Below are positions 34,597 through 46,111 of a stretch of DNA of 62,000 nt, piece after piece. The notes under the pieces are model-generated. The model saw nothing but the letters and a program-made list of their open reading frames with translations. It made no database searches and was not told the DNA's origin. Source of the stretch: Zygnema cylindricum. Taxonomy: Eukaryota; Streptophyta; Zygnematophyceae; Zygnematales; Zygnemataceae. Location of the stretch: NCBI GenBank assembly GCA_037447655.1, contig JBBHKE010002111.1:139596-201595 (forward strand). The letters run 5' to 3'. Position numbers and translations under genes: made by a program. Positions within the stretch are counted from its first letter, which is position 1. The number at the start of each line of letters is the position of its first letter.

Positions 34597-35145
34597 CTAA
34601 TTAGCAACGATCGGTGACGACAAATACAGATCTATGCAAAGCTCCCCAAGGTTTACTCTCGAAACTGTCATCCTGTCCAACACCTTCAAAATGATGCTTT
34701 CTTCTTCCCTACGATCACATGTTGCCGTAGGATGCTCCCCAATACAACGGCCGTCGGATAGAAGTTCATCAAAGATGATAGTTTTACATACGAAAGAGAG
34801 AGGAAGATAACGGATTAGTAGGGGGTATATGGGCTCAACAAATAAACAGTGAAATATGACGGACAAAGAGAGACGGAACAGTGAGAGGAAGGGAATGAGA
34901 GAGAAGATTAGAGAAAGGGAATGGGACAAAATGAGTGAGAGAGAGAGGGGAGAACATAGTGAGGGAGAAAGGTAAGCAAATGAAGTGGGAAAGAATGTGA
35001 GTGTTAGACAATGCGAAAATGAAGAGGTAAAAGGATAAAAAGGGAGAGAGAATGAAACAGGAGGAAGAATAAGAAGGTAGAGGGAGCGAGAGATATGAAC
35101 AAACACGGTGAAATGCGCACTTACCGAAAAACCCTTCATAAACAC
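34597..35145 (-). CDS. Small minus-strand frame near right end of pogo-like element
   Basis: A 182-codon frame whose N-terminal two-thirds is Ser/Leu/Phe-rich from a CT-rich tract and is probably intronic. The last 50 residues look coding: TIIFDELLSDGRCIGEHP, then REEESIILKVLDRMTVSRV and NLGELCIDLYLSS, stopping at 34597. A spliced reading is possible: ATG and four codons (MKGFS) ending at 35129 before GTAAGT, then the pyrimidine-rich stretch as intron, then an AG near 34838. That would give about 70 residues. Family unknown. Confidence 0.3.
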   Translation of the reverse strand: MFMKGFSVSAHFTVFVHISRSLYLLILPPVSFSLPFYPFTSSFSHCLTLTFFPTSFAYLSPSLCSPLSLSLILSHSLSLIFSLIPFLSLFRLSLSVIFHCLFVEPIYPLLIRYLPLSFVCKTIIFDELLSDGRCIGEHPTATCDRREEESIILKVLDRMTVSRVNLGELCIDLYLSSPIVAN

Positions 35146-36109
35146 TAAAATTTATAGCGACGGTAATGGCGCGATTCCTCTTGTTGTTTCGGCATATTAT
35201 TGTGTACCCTAATACTGTTGTAAACCCTAAAATGAGGTATGGAGTCGATGGATGTCGCGAGACTCAGCGAGGTGGCGGGGAGACGATCCGTATCTTGCCG
35301 AAAAAATGGCGGCGTCATGTGAAAATGGCTCTGCGAGATTCTGAATTCACCCACCAGAGGACGAAGATGTGGTTGGGATTAGTCAGAACACAAAATCTAT
35401 TTTTTGTGTTCTCTCCGCATTTGCCGTTGGTTTGATATCAATTGCCGTTTTCTAGGCGCCGCTTTTCTTCAATCCTAAATTTTGTAACTTTACTCTAATT
35501 TTTTTACAATGTGACAGTAATTTGTTGTCGTTTTGTGAAACATTACCCATTTTAGGGTCATACTTAACTCTAATAAGCGTCTCTTTGGTTTAAAGGTCTG
35601 GATTACCGTTATGTTTCTTTTTGACCCTGTAATAGTGTAAATATATACACTATTATTTTTGCAATATCTCAAATAGAGTTAATACGGCAACGTATTAGAC
35701 TTAACTCTAACGCGACGATGAACATGTGTAAGTACGCAACATTACGCTTACGTAACATGGACAGTTTTTACCATGTGCACATGTTATCCGTTCACACTAT
35801 AACACACAAAAACGAACGTCTGAATGTATGCGAACGTTTATTTTGCAAACTCGACTCAACAATTTTTGTAAGCGCAGCTATGTATGCGACCGACATAAGA
35901 TAACCACAAATTCCGTACGGATTCCGGTAAAGAAGTACAATGTTGTACTATCAAACTACTTCCGTACACCACACTATTCATGCATTCAGTACGGTCAAAC
36001 CATTGACGCTAATTTACAAGTACCGCATTTAATGTCAAAGATAAATTAGATTCAATCATTGTATTTCGTGTATCAATGTCAAAATTTCGGGGTGCCGATA
36101 TAGCGTACA
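35146..36109. other. Right subterminal region of pogo-like element, no gene seen
   Basis: AT-rich sequence between the small minus-strand frame and the right inverted repeat. The last 70 bp match the right end of the 199-bp MITE (TCAAAATTTCGGGGTGCCGA). No open frame is convincing. Confidence 0.4.
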
Positions 36110-36133
36110 ATACGCTAATAACGATTCACGGTG
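36110..36133 (-). repeat. Right terminal inverted repeat of pogo-like element
   Basis: Reverse complement begins CACCGTGAATCGTTATTAGC; followed by TA at 36134-36135. Exact match to the left end. Confidence 0.93.
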
Positions 36134-36135
36134 TA

Positions 36136-36864
36136 CCTTACCAAGCAAAAAAGAACCACAAGTAGACACCGATACGGTGGTGAGAGACGAAAACCTGGAA
36201 TGTTTTGAAATTAACGGAACGGAGGCATACAAACAGGCGGAAATGGCGGCCAATAATCTAGTAAAAGAGGCAACTGCTGAAAGGAGAGATAAGTTTGAAA
36301 ATCAGCAGAGGTAAGTTTGAAAATCTACAGGTTTGTTTTCGCGCCTTTGTTTGATGACGTCAAAGCGTGTGACGTGTCATAGGACACATTCGATCGGAGT
36401 TACGTGCCAGAATTTTGGTGTGAACGACACCCGTTTTCCGATGAGTTTTCGGAAAATCATCGGAATGGGCAAAAAGCTACAAATGCTCCGGTGGGAACCA
36501 GCTATCAATTGACCCGGTCTGTAGAGTTTGCCGTACAGTTACAGAAACGTATGATGGAACTTCACCCTTATTCGCTTGTTTTGAATCGTGCGTAAAATAA
36601 GATTTGACCAACTATGCTTTTAGTGCAGCCTGGAGTGCACGCACTTTAAAAGTTCGATCTTAAAAAAATAAAACGCTTGCAAATTAAAAAGGTGGAACTT
36701 GGAAAACTGAAAAGGGTCACAGCAACAATTTGCTTCCAAATTCAAAACGTTCATCGCTTAAACCTTCTCTCTGTGCCATTTTTTGTGTTTTTCTGGTTCC
36801 TTTTCCCGCCTCTCCCTCTTAGCCAGTATTGTCTCTCATCTTTTCAATTCCCGCCTTCTACACC
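36136..36864. promoter_or_regulatory. Upstream region of NDC1
   Basis: Spacer between the transposon and the NDC1 start. From the insertion site to 36310 one plus-strand frame is open and ends at a good donor (CAGCAGAG before GTAAGT); see findings. A relic of the 21.8-kb repeat arm sits at about 36585-36625. The last 100 bp are pyrimidine-rich, fitting a leader. Confidence 0.35.
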
Positions 36865-39800
36865 ATGAATCATGCTGACGTCATCATCCTTCGTCGGTTG
36901 CAGAAGACCCTAGTGTATCACCTTAGCTTTGTCTTTTTCGCTCTTCTCCTTTGGCTCTTTCCGCCATGGTTCCATCATGGATTGTCATTCGCATCTCTTT
37001 TCTCTGCCAATTCCGCCATGGCCGTACTGCTTGCTCTATTGGCTGAATTCTGTTTTCTTTCTGCCAAAGCCCTCTCCTCACAGCCCTCTTTCACACGTGC
37101 GGCCGGTTTAGGAGACCTTGCCAGCTGGATTTTGCGCAGGTTGCCGCTTTCTGAAGACGAGGAGAAAAAGCGAGGTAGAATAAAGAGAGAGGAGGTGACA
37201 CGTGGCAGATGGGAGGGGTTGATTCGGAGACTGTCTTTTGTCGTTTTGTGCACTGCTGCTTCCTACATGGCCACTCGATTCTTTTTGTCTCTTCTGCCGC
37301 CGACTGACAGCCTGTCAGATCGGCCCTCCTGGCTGCCTGCGGGAGTTATTTTGGGCGTTTTCTATGCTGTGCGCCACGTGTACTTCTGTCATTGGATGAT
37401 CAAATTTCCTATCATCCAGGTAAGGCTCAAGCGCGGCTCACACGTGTGATGCGCACATACCATGTTTTTACATCATGTTATATCATGTTCCACAATGTAA
37501 TTCAATTCCTTATACAGCATAAATTTGAAAACGTGTCTTACGACATAATATAATATTTTTATTGTAATATCTTCAATTATGCTATTGTATTATTGCACAA
37601 TCGTATCAAAATTTATAGTTCAACTGAAGAGAATTGGGAGAAAATTCGTCTAGATTTCCCTTTTTTAGCTTCAATTGCTGGAAGTTTTGAGACATTGTTG
37701 ATATCGTTTTTTTTTTTTTTTTTCTCGATTTTGATTAAAATTTTGGAGTCAAAGGAATTATTGGATTAAAATTCCCTATAAGTTTTGGCTAAACGTTTAT
37801 AAAAAATGCGTTTTATAGCCTAAGGATCATGACAAAACTTGCAAATTGTTAATCATAAGTAGTGAAAACCAAAGAAATAAATAGCCAATGTGGGGACAGA
37901 TAGAAACGACTATTTAGTGTTTCATTCTTTAAGACGTTTTATCCTTCTATACACCAAAAAAAAAAAAACAAATAAAGACAAAAAAAAATCATCAGCGAGC
38001 ATTGCCGTCATTTGAAACTTCTAGAGGTGAAAGGTGGAAGCTTCCAAAGACTCTTCAAGGTTGTAAATGCTATTGTTGGGCTATCAGTTTAAGCAATTTT
38101 GAGGCGTTGTCCCTTTTTTTTTCTAATTAGGTTAGTGGCAATGTTCAAGAAATTGGCAGTAAAAAAATGAGTAAGACAACCATGTCACGCAAAATCCTGA
38201 ACCCTTGAAACGCTGACAACCAGAAAACTCCCATAAAACCCTACTTGTCGCGATGCCGAATGTAAATAAAGTTTTGGGTTCACAAAAGCGTGAGAGCCGA
38301 CCAAGGGCTGGTGGCCGAGGAGTGGACATGGAGGGGAAAGGCTGGCCGATGCTTCCTGCTTCATAGGGGGAGGGGGAGGGGGAGGGAGAGGGGAAGGTAG
38401 AGGGAGAGGGAGAGGGACGGAAAGTTTTGGGCAAAGTACAATTCGACTGATTTTCTTCCTGCGTCGAATCCCAGCTGTCGCAATTTCTGTCAAGTATTCT
38501 GCCACATCCATGTACACCGTGAATTACTATACGCTGTAATAACATCAATTCGGTCCTTTTTTTTTTGCATGATGAACACAAAACTACTCGGTTTTTGTTT
38601 TTAACGTGTGGATCACAATTGTGCAAGTTATTCGAACATAATTATCAACACTAATAGAGTCCTGCTACTATTTTTTCTTAACGCTAATAGCGATTCACCC
38701 TGTAGCTTCGGTTTGATAATGGAATGATATCAAATTGCGATGAATCAAAGGCCACTGGCGCACTATACTTTTTATTAATTATAGTTTGTTAATGGTTGCA
38801 AAATTGTAAGGAAGCTTTTGAATTTTTGAAGTGAATCTCGAACCGCTGGATTTGGAAAATTTGCAGCCTTTTTTTCTTAGCATGGCCAGATCTTTAAAAA
38901 ATCTGAGAAATTTTGAAAATTTATGAATTTCTTTCATCTTTTTGTTCAGATATTTTGATATGTCATTCTGGTTTTGCTTAATAATACGATGGAAAGATCT
39001 GAAACTTCTAAGTAGAGCCTCGACCCTATGCATCGGAACTAAACTGCGAATCGCTATTAGCATTTAGAAACATAATAGTGTGGGCTTTAATGTTTTATAA
39101 CATTTTTACAATTTAATTCCTTATGACGTGGACGATTTGAGACCGCAGTGTTATGAATCAAGAAAACTGTATTATTAACGTTATTTCATGTTCAGGGAGC
39201 AAAAAAACGGCACCAAATTAATGTTATTAATGCTGATAGTGGTTTATTTTCTATTGGTCTAATTTTAGTGCTCAAGTGTCGTAAGGTTTTCCCGTATTTG
39301 AATTTAGTTTTAAAATATTGGATGACTTCACCAAACATAAGTAAGTTAATGAAAGGTTTTAATTTTTCCATCTTGGTCCTTTATTTTCATCCTGGATCTC
39401 TTCTGCCATTTTCTTAAACTGTTATCCTTTTCTTCCTTCTATATATAAACAAATTCAAAAAGTTGCCCCACATAGACTCCATTAAATGCTTACACTGCAA
39501 GTTTTTTTTCCCTCTTTCTTTTAACTTTACTTTTTTGGGTTTGGGAAAATTGGGGAAACTCCAACCATGGTGCGTAAATGATGTTAAATGGACCAACAGC
39601 GACTCTTTTTTTTTCGATTAAAAAGGGCTTTTTTCGAATGCGTTTCTTTCACGTGGAAATGGGCACCTGTTTTAGCTTTTTTTGAAGAGGTGTTGATTTT
39701 GACTGTTGAAGGCTCTGGGAAAGTCAACAGAAAGACATGGACGACGAGGCTGGCAAAGAATGTGTTGTCAACTTCTTTCGTCCTTTTCTGTTGGCAATTA

Positions 39801-41688
39801 GGAGACCATTTGATGGAGGTAAGAGCCTCACGCCCATAATCTTTCTTGTATTTTTTGTTTTGTTTTGTTTCGCCATCTCCACGAAGATGCATTTCTTTTC
39901 CATTTTTTTTTAGCATCTCTTCCACTGTTGCTAAACATCAGTTTTGTCTGAACATGCGAAAATGGGAGGTACTCTGTTTTTAATGTTTTCTTTGGCTCTC
40001 TCTATTCCTCTCTCTCTCACTCTTTCATTTCCGGTCAGATTGTCTTCACCGAGCGACACCGGTTCAGTCCTCCTTTGGGCTCCGTGGAAGCCGATAGATC
40101 TCCCAACGCCAAACTGTTGACGGCTTTGGAGTTCAACGGAACGAGCTTTTTTGCACCGTGGTTACGCCACCTGGCAACTTATGATTTGTGCGAGGTGGCT
40201 GAGACCAATGTGGATGCTTGGAGGAGATCGGCCCTTTTTGACCTCAGCGAGACATATAAGAGGGTCATAGATTCCTGTGTGGGAAATTTGAATTTGTTAA
40301 CGGAAAGAATCACGGCAGTTTTGGGAGACAAGACTAGGCGTGATGTCACTATCACGGTCAACACGATCAACTGTTTGTTTGGAGACTATCAGGTAAATAG
40401 TTTAGCTAGTTGTTTTCTTCCCATTTCCATACTTTTTTCCTCCCTTTCGTGTGAAAGTGTTACCAATTCTGTTCGGGTGGGTTTCAGTCTCGTTGGTTTG
40501 TTGTTTAAGTAAATATCTTTTTGAGATCTTTTTTTCCGTTTGCTCTTCAAAAACTATTGCAATACATGGTTTACCTTGGTTGACCTGCCAACTTTGGTGT
40601 GGTTCTTTCTCGATTCCGGTACATTATCCTGGACAGATTTTTTTGTGAGGACTGCCTATGTTTATGTGTGTTGTCTGATTTTCATTGACCTTCATTTTCT
40701 GCGACTGATTAATGGTAGTTTCTCTTCACAATATATATAATTTTTTCTTCTCTTTAAAGGGCATGAAATGTCCAGTGATTGTCTATCGTCTCTTCAGCAA
40801 GTGGGAGAAGGAGAGGGCCAAGTAGAGATCATCAGAAAGGGAAAGAGGGAGAGGGAGATTTATGGAGGCCCCTATGTGCCTTTGTGTGAAGAAAAAGTCT
40901 GACTTAGGAAAAGGTCTCACTCACTGTCTTTTTCCACTTTCCCTTCTGACTAACTTATTTTCCCTTTTGACTAACTTTATCTTTTAATTCTCTTTTCCCT
41001 TTTTCACTCACTCTCTCATACAACTCCCTTATATTCTCCAGTTGGTTCCGTGGTCTGCCAAAACTTCCTCCAGTCTGATGGTGCCACAAACTTACTTCCC
41101 CTTTTCACTCCCTTTTCCTTTCTCTTCACCTTTCCCTTTTTCCATTCTTTGTTTTTCTATAAACCTTCTGATTTTGGAATTTTTCCATTTTCCCAGTTGG
41201 TTTCGTGGTCTGCCCGAGTGTCCTCCACTCTGACGGCTCGATCTCGATCCGAGGATAAAACGGGAGCCGCCCAGTTGACTCACAGCAATAGCCTCGTGGT
41301 TTCCTCTCTCCTTTCTTGTCTTCTAGCAGTGGAGGCTCTTTCCGACCATTTGTGTACTTCTCGTAGACCAAGTAGTACTTTTGCGTGGATGAGGCGGAGC
41401 TGGCTTGGGCCATCAAATTCGTATTTTTTTTACTTTTTGTTCGGTTCAGAGCATGTTGACAAAACACAGTTTGTACCCCCGAAGCCAGTGGGGGCCATGG
41501 AGGATGTGTTGAAAAATTGTATATATCGTATAGTCGCGGTACATGGAAAGGAGATGGGAATAGGGAAAACGGAGGGGATAGTGGGGAGGAGAGGGGTGTC
41601 GAACTGGTTGAGTAAGGAGAAACCCATTTTTGGGAACCAAGAGGAGATTGTCACGAAGCTCGAGCAATTTGTACAATACGAAGCATAG
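36865..41688 (+). CDS. NDC1: NDC1 nuclear pore membrane nucleoporin, 4 exons, 539 residues
   Basis: Exons 36865-37419, 39600-39818, 40039-40392 and 41197-41688 (555+219+354+492 nt), all GT-AG and phase 0. NDC1 is the transmembrane anchor of the nuclear pore complex. Hydrophobic segments are visible near residues 13-33, 58-80, about 130-155 and 165-180, with two more in exon 2 (VSFTWKWAPVLAFF; SFVLFCWQLGDHL). Family landmarks are HWMIKFPIIQ at the exon 1 end, TALEFNGTSFFAPWLRHLA and WRRSALFDLSE in exon 3, and SEDKTGAAQLTHSN, SSLLSCLLAVEAL and GAMEDVLKNCIYRIV in exon 4. These match the plant-type C-terminus as I know it. The start is the first ATG in the pyrimidine-rich leader. Length fits plant NDC1. 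Confidence 0.9.
38515..38702. mobile_element. Pogo-type MITE in NDC1 intron 1
   Basis: Left end CACCGTGAATTACTATACGC, right end (reverse complement) CAGGGTGAATCGCTATTAGC, flanked by TA (38513-38514 and 38703-38704). The interior has decayed. Confidence 0.75.
39042..39244. mobile_element. Eroded pogo-type MITE in NDC1 intron 1
   Basis: Left end AACTGCGAATCGCTATTAGC resembles the family end. The right end (reverse complement AACCACTATCAGCATTAATA) is degenerate. Both sides are flanked by TA. Confidence 0.45.
41042..41196 (+). pseudogene. Duplicated start of NDC1 exon 4 inside intron 3
   Basis: A splice acceptor (TTCTCCAG) followed by LVPWSAKTSSSLMVP repeats the true exon 4 start (TTTTCCCAG then LVSWSARVSSTLTAR at 41197) 155 bp upstream. 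The copy then runs into pyrimidine-rich intron-like sequence. Using this acceptor would keep the frame open through 41197 but insert Phe/Pro-rich residues. Confidence 0.65.
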
Positions 41689-43330
41689 GCAGTTTTGTTA
41701 GGACAGTGGATAATTAGTGGTGACTTGAGCATTTTTTTCACAATTTTTGGTAGGCGTCCCATTAGAATCAGTTTTGAAGCAGTTAAGGAATAATGCAAAA
41801 AAAACGTTGAAAAAACGCTGGAAACACGCATGGAACGCTGCGAACGTTTACAATAAACCGATAAATGACCTGTTCACGTGATAGAGGGGAAACACAGTTT
41901 CTTAAGGGTTTTTTTTTTTTAGGGCTTTACTGCAGAGAAACTAAGGATTGAGTTAATGGGTGAGGAAATGGAATGCTTTTCTTAGGACGCGGCTACTTTT
42001 CCAGTCTTTTTTTTTTTTTTTTTTTGGCATTTCATAACATTCGTTGTGGTGCATGTTTGTTAATAGATTATTTTAAGGAGAATCAAAATTTAATGCTGAA
42101 ATAGAGCAAAAAGATGGTTCGGTGCTTATTCTGTGAGGTCTTCAGACTACCAAGAAAAAAAAACCACACTCAATAAAAAGAGAAATTGTTTGTTTTTTCT
42201 CTTTTCACTCGACTAAAAATGTTTTGGAACTTTTTGTAAGGAGCCTCTTCCCAGTTTTTTACCTCAGAAAAGAAATATCAAAAACATGCACTCTTTGAAA
42301 ACTGATGGATGGCATGTCATGTGTTAGTCACCCTCTTGAACTGCAGACAAATGGCGCGTATTATAGAAGTACCTTCATAATATTGTTTGGTGGCAAAATT
42401 CGAAAAAACGAATGGTACACGTCAGCTTGTAGGTCCACGATAACTCTTTGCAAATAGAGAGCTTCAAAGTAAAACGACTCCGTCTCAAACCAAACAATTG
42501 GCTTGTTTTCCTACATAATGATTGCCCTCTTTTTCATCCTTTATACCCCACTCTTCCTCCTGTGCGACAAACTTATTTGACTTCAACGACACGACGAAAA
42601 GAAAAAAAAAGCCAAAGAAAAACTTATATCCATCATTGCAATGCAATGAGTACACTGTCTAGTTTTTGCTTTTGCATTTCTTTAATCGTACACCACTTTT
42701 TGACCACGGTTAAATGGAAATGTCACAGAATGGTCCGCGAGTTTACTGTGGTTATTAGCCGTCTACACCATAGTTCAAAAGTAGGTGACAGTACACCCAT
42801 ACAATATGCCTATTGTAAGTAAATTTTACAATACTACCTTAAGACCCATATTGTATTGGCCGCAAAATGAAATAAAATAGTAACAGTGTTGAGTTGCACA
42901 TGGTTCGATAGATAATTAAACGTCATGTCTAAATTTGAAAAAAAAAACGGACAAAAAAATCTTTTTCTATGAGTTTTGAGCGACTTTTTATTTAAACCGT
43001 CAGATTTGGACGATCTGACGGTCGTTGATGAAAGTAACGATCTAAGAAGATCACATGAAAAGCCCATAACACAACTTACGACCGGACTATCGTCAGATTC
43101 GTCCGCGGGTTTTTTTTTTTTCCCGGTTTTTTTCCGAGGCAATGTCATCCTACGCCGTGTCAGTTCGCTAAAAAAATTCGTTCGGCGTGCGCTTTACGCT
43201 ATGTTATTACCGTACAGTAGCAGCATAAACCAGGGGCGTTCCCGCTGTCCGCGGTTCCTTGCACTTGTGAACGTGTGAACCTTTACGACCTAAAACGAAA
43301 TGTGGTTTCTCAGCGGAGCACAAATCGGTA
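41689..43330. other. Intergenic stretch 3' of NDC1
   Basis: AT-rich with T-runs (for example 42006-42025). No gene or repeat family is recognised apart from the MITE that follows. Confidence 0.4.
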
Positions 43331-43546
43331 CACCGCCAATCGCTATTTGCGTTGTGTACGCTAATCCCGTCCTTCTTTTTTTTTTTTTTATTCTCAAATA
43401 GAATTATCCACACTATTTAAAAAAGCCCTAATTCCTAATTAGAGTAATCGATTTCTTCCAAAATTTCCAAATTCCCAATTAGCGTACACCACGCTAAATA
43501 ATAGTATACGCTGATCAAACGTACACGCTAATAGCGATTGGCGGTG
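43331..43546. mobile_element. Pogo-type MITE, 216 bp
   Basis: Ends CACCGCCAATCGCTATTTGC and (reverse complement) CACCGCCAATCGCTATTAGC, flanked by TA at 43329-43330 and 43547-43548. The interior has extra copies of the TACGCTAAT motif. Confidence 0.85.
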
Positions 43547-46111
43547 TACTGGTGGGCGTAGACTCACCGCCGCAATATGCGGAATGCGTCGATTTGAAAG
43601 CAAAAATCAAAAGTTTCGCACGATTCGGGGCATTAAACGTACATGAGGTTAAAATAGGCGTACGTAAAGGCCACTCTGGCAGACAAAGGAAATTTTTTTT
43701 TGTCGTGTTGGACGTGCTCAATGTTGTTCAATTTCATGAAAAAAATACACGAGTATGGGGACATGTCTCCCATGTACTTGTAACTTAGGGTGGCGTTCCA
43801 TCAGACGTAAAGTGAGGTTGTTTACAGAAATCTGGACCTCTCCGTACTATGCCGTATTTTTTATTTTGTTTTTATACGCGAACAACATTCCAGAGAATCT
43901 TGCCAATATTCTCCAAAGTTCTGGGAGGTAACAATGACCGTTCGATAGTATTTCGCAGAACATTCGCGTCGAAAGTTTCTATAAATGATTTACAGAAAAA
44001 TTTGAGCCCGACACGTTGGATAATGAACATACGTGTCAGGACGGCAACCAACGGAAATCGAAAAATTTCACACATGATATATACATTCAAAAATCCAACC
44101 GAAATCACAAAACAAATCTCATAACGAACTTTCGTCGTGCTATTTTTGTTACGGGCCATTAGTCACACTATTTCTGGAAGCACTCATTCGTCACGCGAAA
44201 GAGCATAAATCTACATAAAAATTATAGACCGTTGATCGTCGCTTTTGAACCTTTAAATAGGCCCACTTTCTGTTCGTCTGCACCACTAAACGGCGTGTCC
44301 CTCAGCCGACGTCAGCAAACGGGTTCCGTCAATCGTTGTGTAGTTTTGGGTCGCGTCTACAAATGTACGTACGGACGCCTTGAATAGTACAAAAAGTACT
44401 TGGACGATTTGATAAACATGACTCGGTCCATGCGCGTGTAAACGGGCATGATACACGGGCAGAGGTCGCAAACGGTCAACCGAAACCGTGACCGACCGTT
44501 AACCGACCGCCCGCACCGGATCCGGAACGGATTCGGTTGCCAAATTTTGGGGGTCGGGCGTTACGGTCGGTTGACTCACCAGGAAAAAAAAACGGTCGGT
44601 TACAGTCGATCAAACAAAAAATAAAAAATAAAATGTACTTTTTTTTCCAACATTATTGTTATTTGTACTTTTGGTATCGTGGAAGTACGTGGCATCATGA
44701 TTAGCGTCGCAAATCTGACACGGTACTAACACTATTCATTTCGCTAATATTACAAAAATATAAGGGCCGCAAATCGTAATCTATTGTAAAGTGTTAATTA
44801 TGCACTTTATGTAACAGGATCTCCTACCTCTCAGAAAATCCCATTACTACAAACAATCCCAACCACTCATTCCACATTGGAAAATACACATCCACATTGG
44901 ACAACACTCACATAAGGGTAAACTTTAAATTAGAAGAAGCTTTTGTCCACATAACATTAGCTTAGTCTCTTGCCCTCGTGGCTCAACCCTTCTTATTAAA
45001 GTGTTTTCCACTACTTTCCACTCTTAATAATTCTATCTCTTAACTACTAAAACACTATTTAGTTAGTAAGAGATTTCAATGCACAAATGCCTTTTCTCCA
45101 ATTTGGTATTAATCGCTCAGGACTAAGATCAGCCGGAATTTCCACAAACTTTTCCAAAGGAAAAGATGTCTACTCTCCTCTTACACTTCCCTATTTATCC
45201 ATCATCGCCCTGGACTAACCAGGCCAGATTCAACGCTATGTTTTAACAGGCTTTTACCTGAGCCAATCATTGATAAACAAGGACTCAGACTGACCAATGC
45301 AAAAACGTGCGAAATCTCTTACTAACTACTTAGCACTTTACTAACCAATCAAACGTTACGTTTCACTACGTAACATTTACGTGCGAAAGTGCGCGCCAAA
45401 CGAAACGCGACTTCGCAAAATCGTGCGTAACAAATTTCGCACGCGAAACTTCATACGAAATTCCCTTAAGTGAAAGTGACGTTTCGTACTAAAATTTGTA
45501 CGAAACGAAACACCGTGCATACTAAACGTTTCATTCGAACATTATGAAACGTACACGCGAAATTTCGGTACTAATTTGACCATTAACCCGTTTCAATGAT
45601 ACCCATCTGTTATTTATACCCCAAGCTGTCACCTTAATACACCCATCGCTATAAGTTTTAAAATATAAGTCCAAATAGCGTGATTCTTTCGCGGACGTCT
45701 ACCAAATTTAGTACTCTATAATCATAACACCTAAATACCCATTTAAAAACAAGTTTGATTACTATTACACTTTATGCGGTGTTTCCAAAATTATGTCAAA
45801 TTATTATATCAATATAACGCGACAGATCGTAATTATTGGTTTACTCATACATCGTACATTATTGCAAAGTGCTAATTATGCGTTTTATACCGTGTTTCCA
45901 CAAATATATCATATTATTATGTCAATGTCACGCGACATGTAGTCATTATTAGTTAATAAATCGGCGGAAATCAAATTATTACGTCAATTTCCCAAGACAA
46001 ATCTAATTATTTACTTACTCACATGTTTCAAACAATAATCGATAAATGGGAATGCTATCTAAGTTAGAAAAACTTGACCACAATTCAAACAAAACCTAGT
46101 CATACACCAAA

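Larger units (their letters stand above)
26305..36133 (+). mobile_element. Complete pogo-like DNA transposon, 9.8 kb
   Basis: Perfect 24-bp terminal inverted repeats (26305-26328 and 36110-36133) beginning CACCGTGAATCGTTATTAGC, flanked on both sides by TA, the duplication expected for Tc1/mariner/pogo elements. Inside are an apparently intact spliced transposase (27743-32888), a second long frame in its first intron (28986-30514), 117-bp tandem repeats, a hairpin array (33243-34035) and a small minus-strand frame (34597-35145). At 9.8 kb it is unusually long for a pogo-type element. Its terminal 70 bp on each side match the 199-bp MITE at 54198-54396, so it is a plausible autonomous parent. 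Confidence 0.92.

Noticed and set aside
38132-38626. 164-codon minus-strand Pro/Ser-rich frame
   Set aside because: Runs over a GAGGGGGAGG microsatellite and a MITE within an NDC1 intron.
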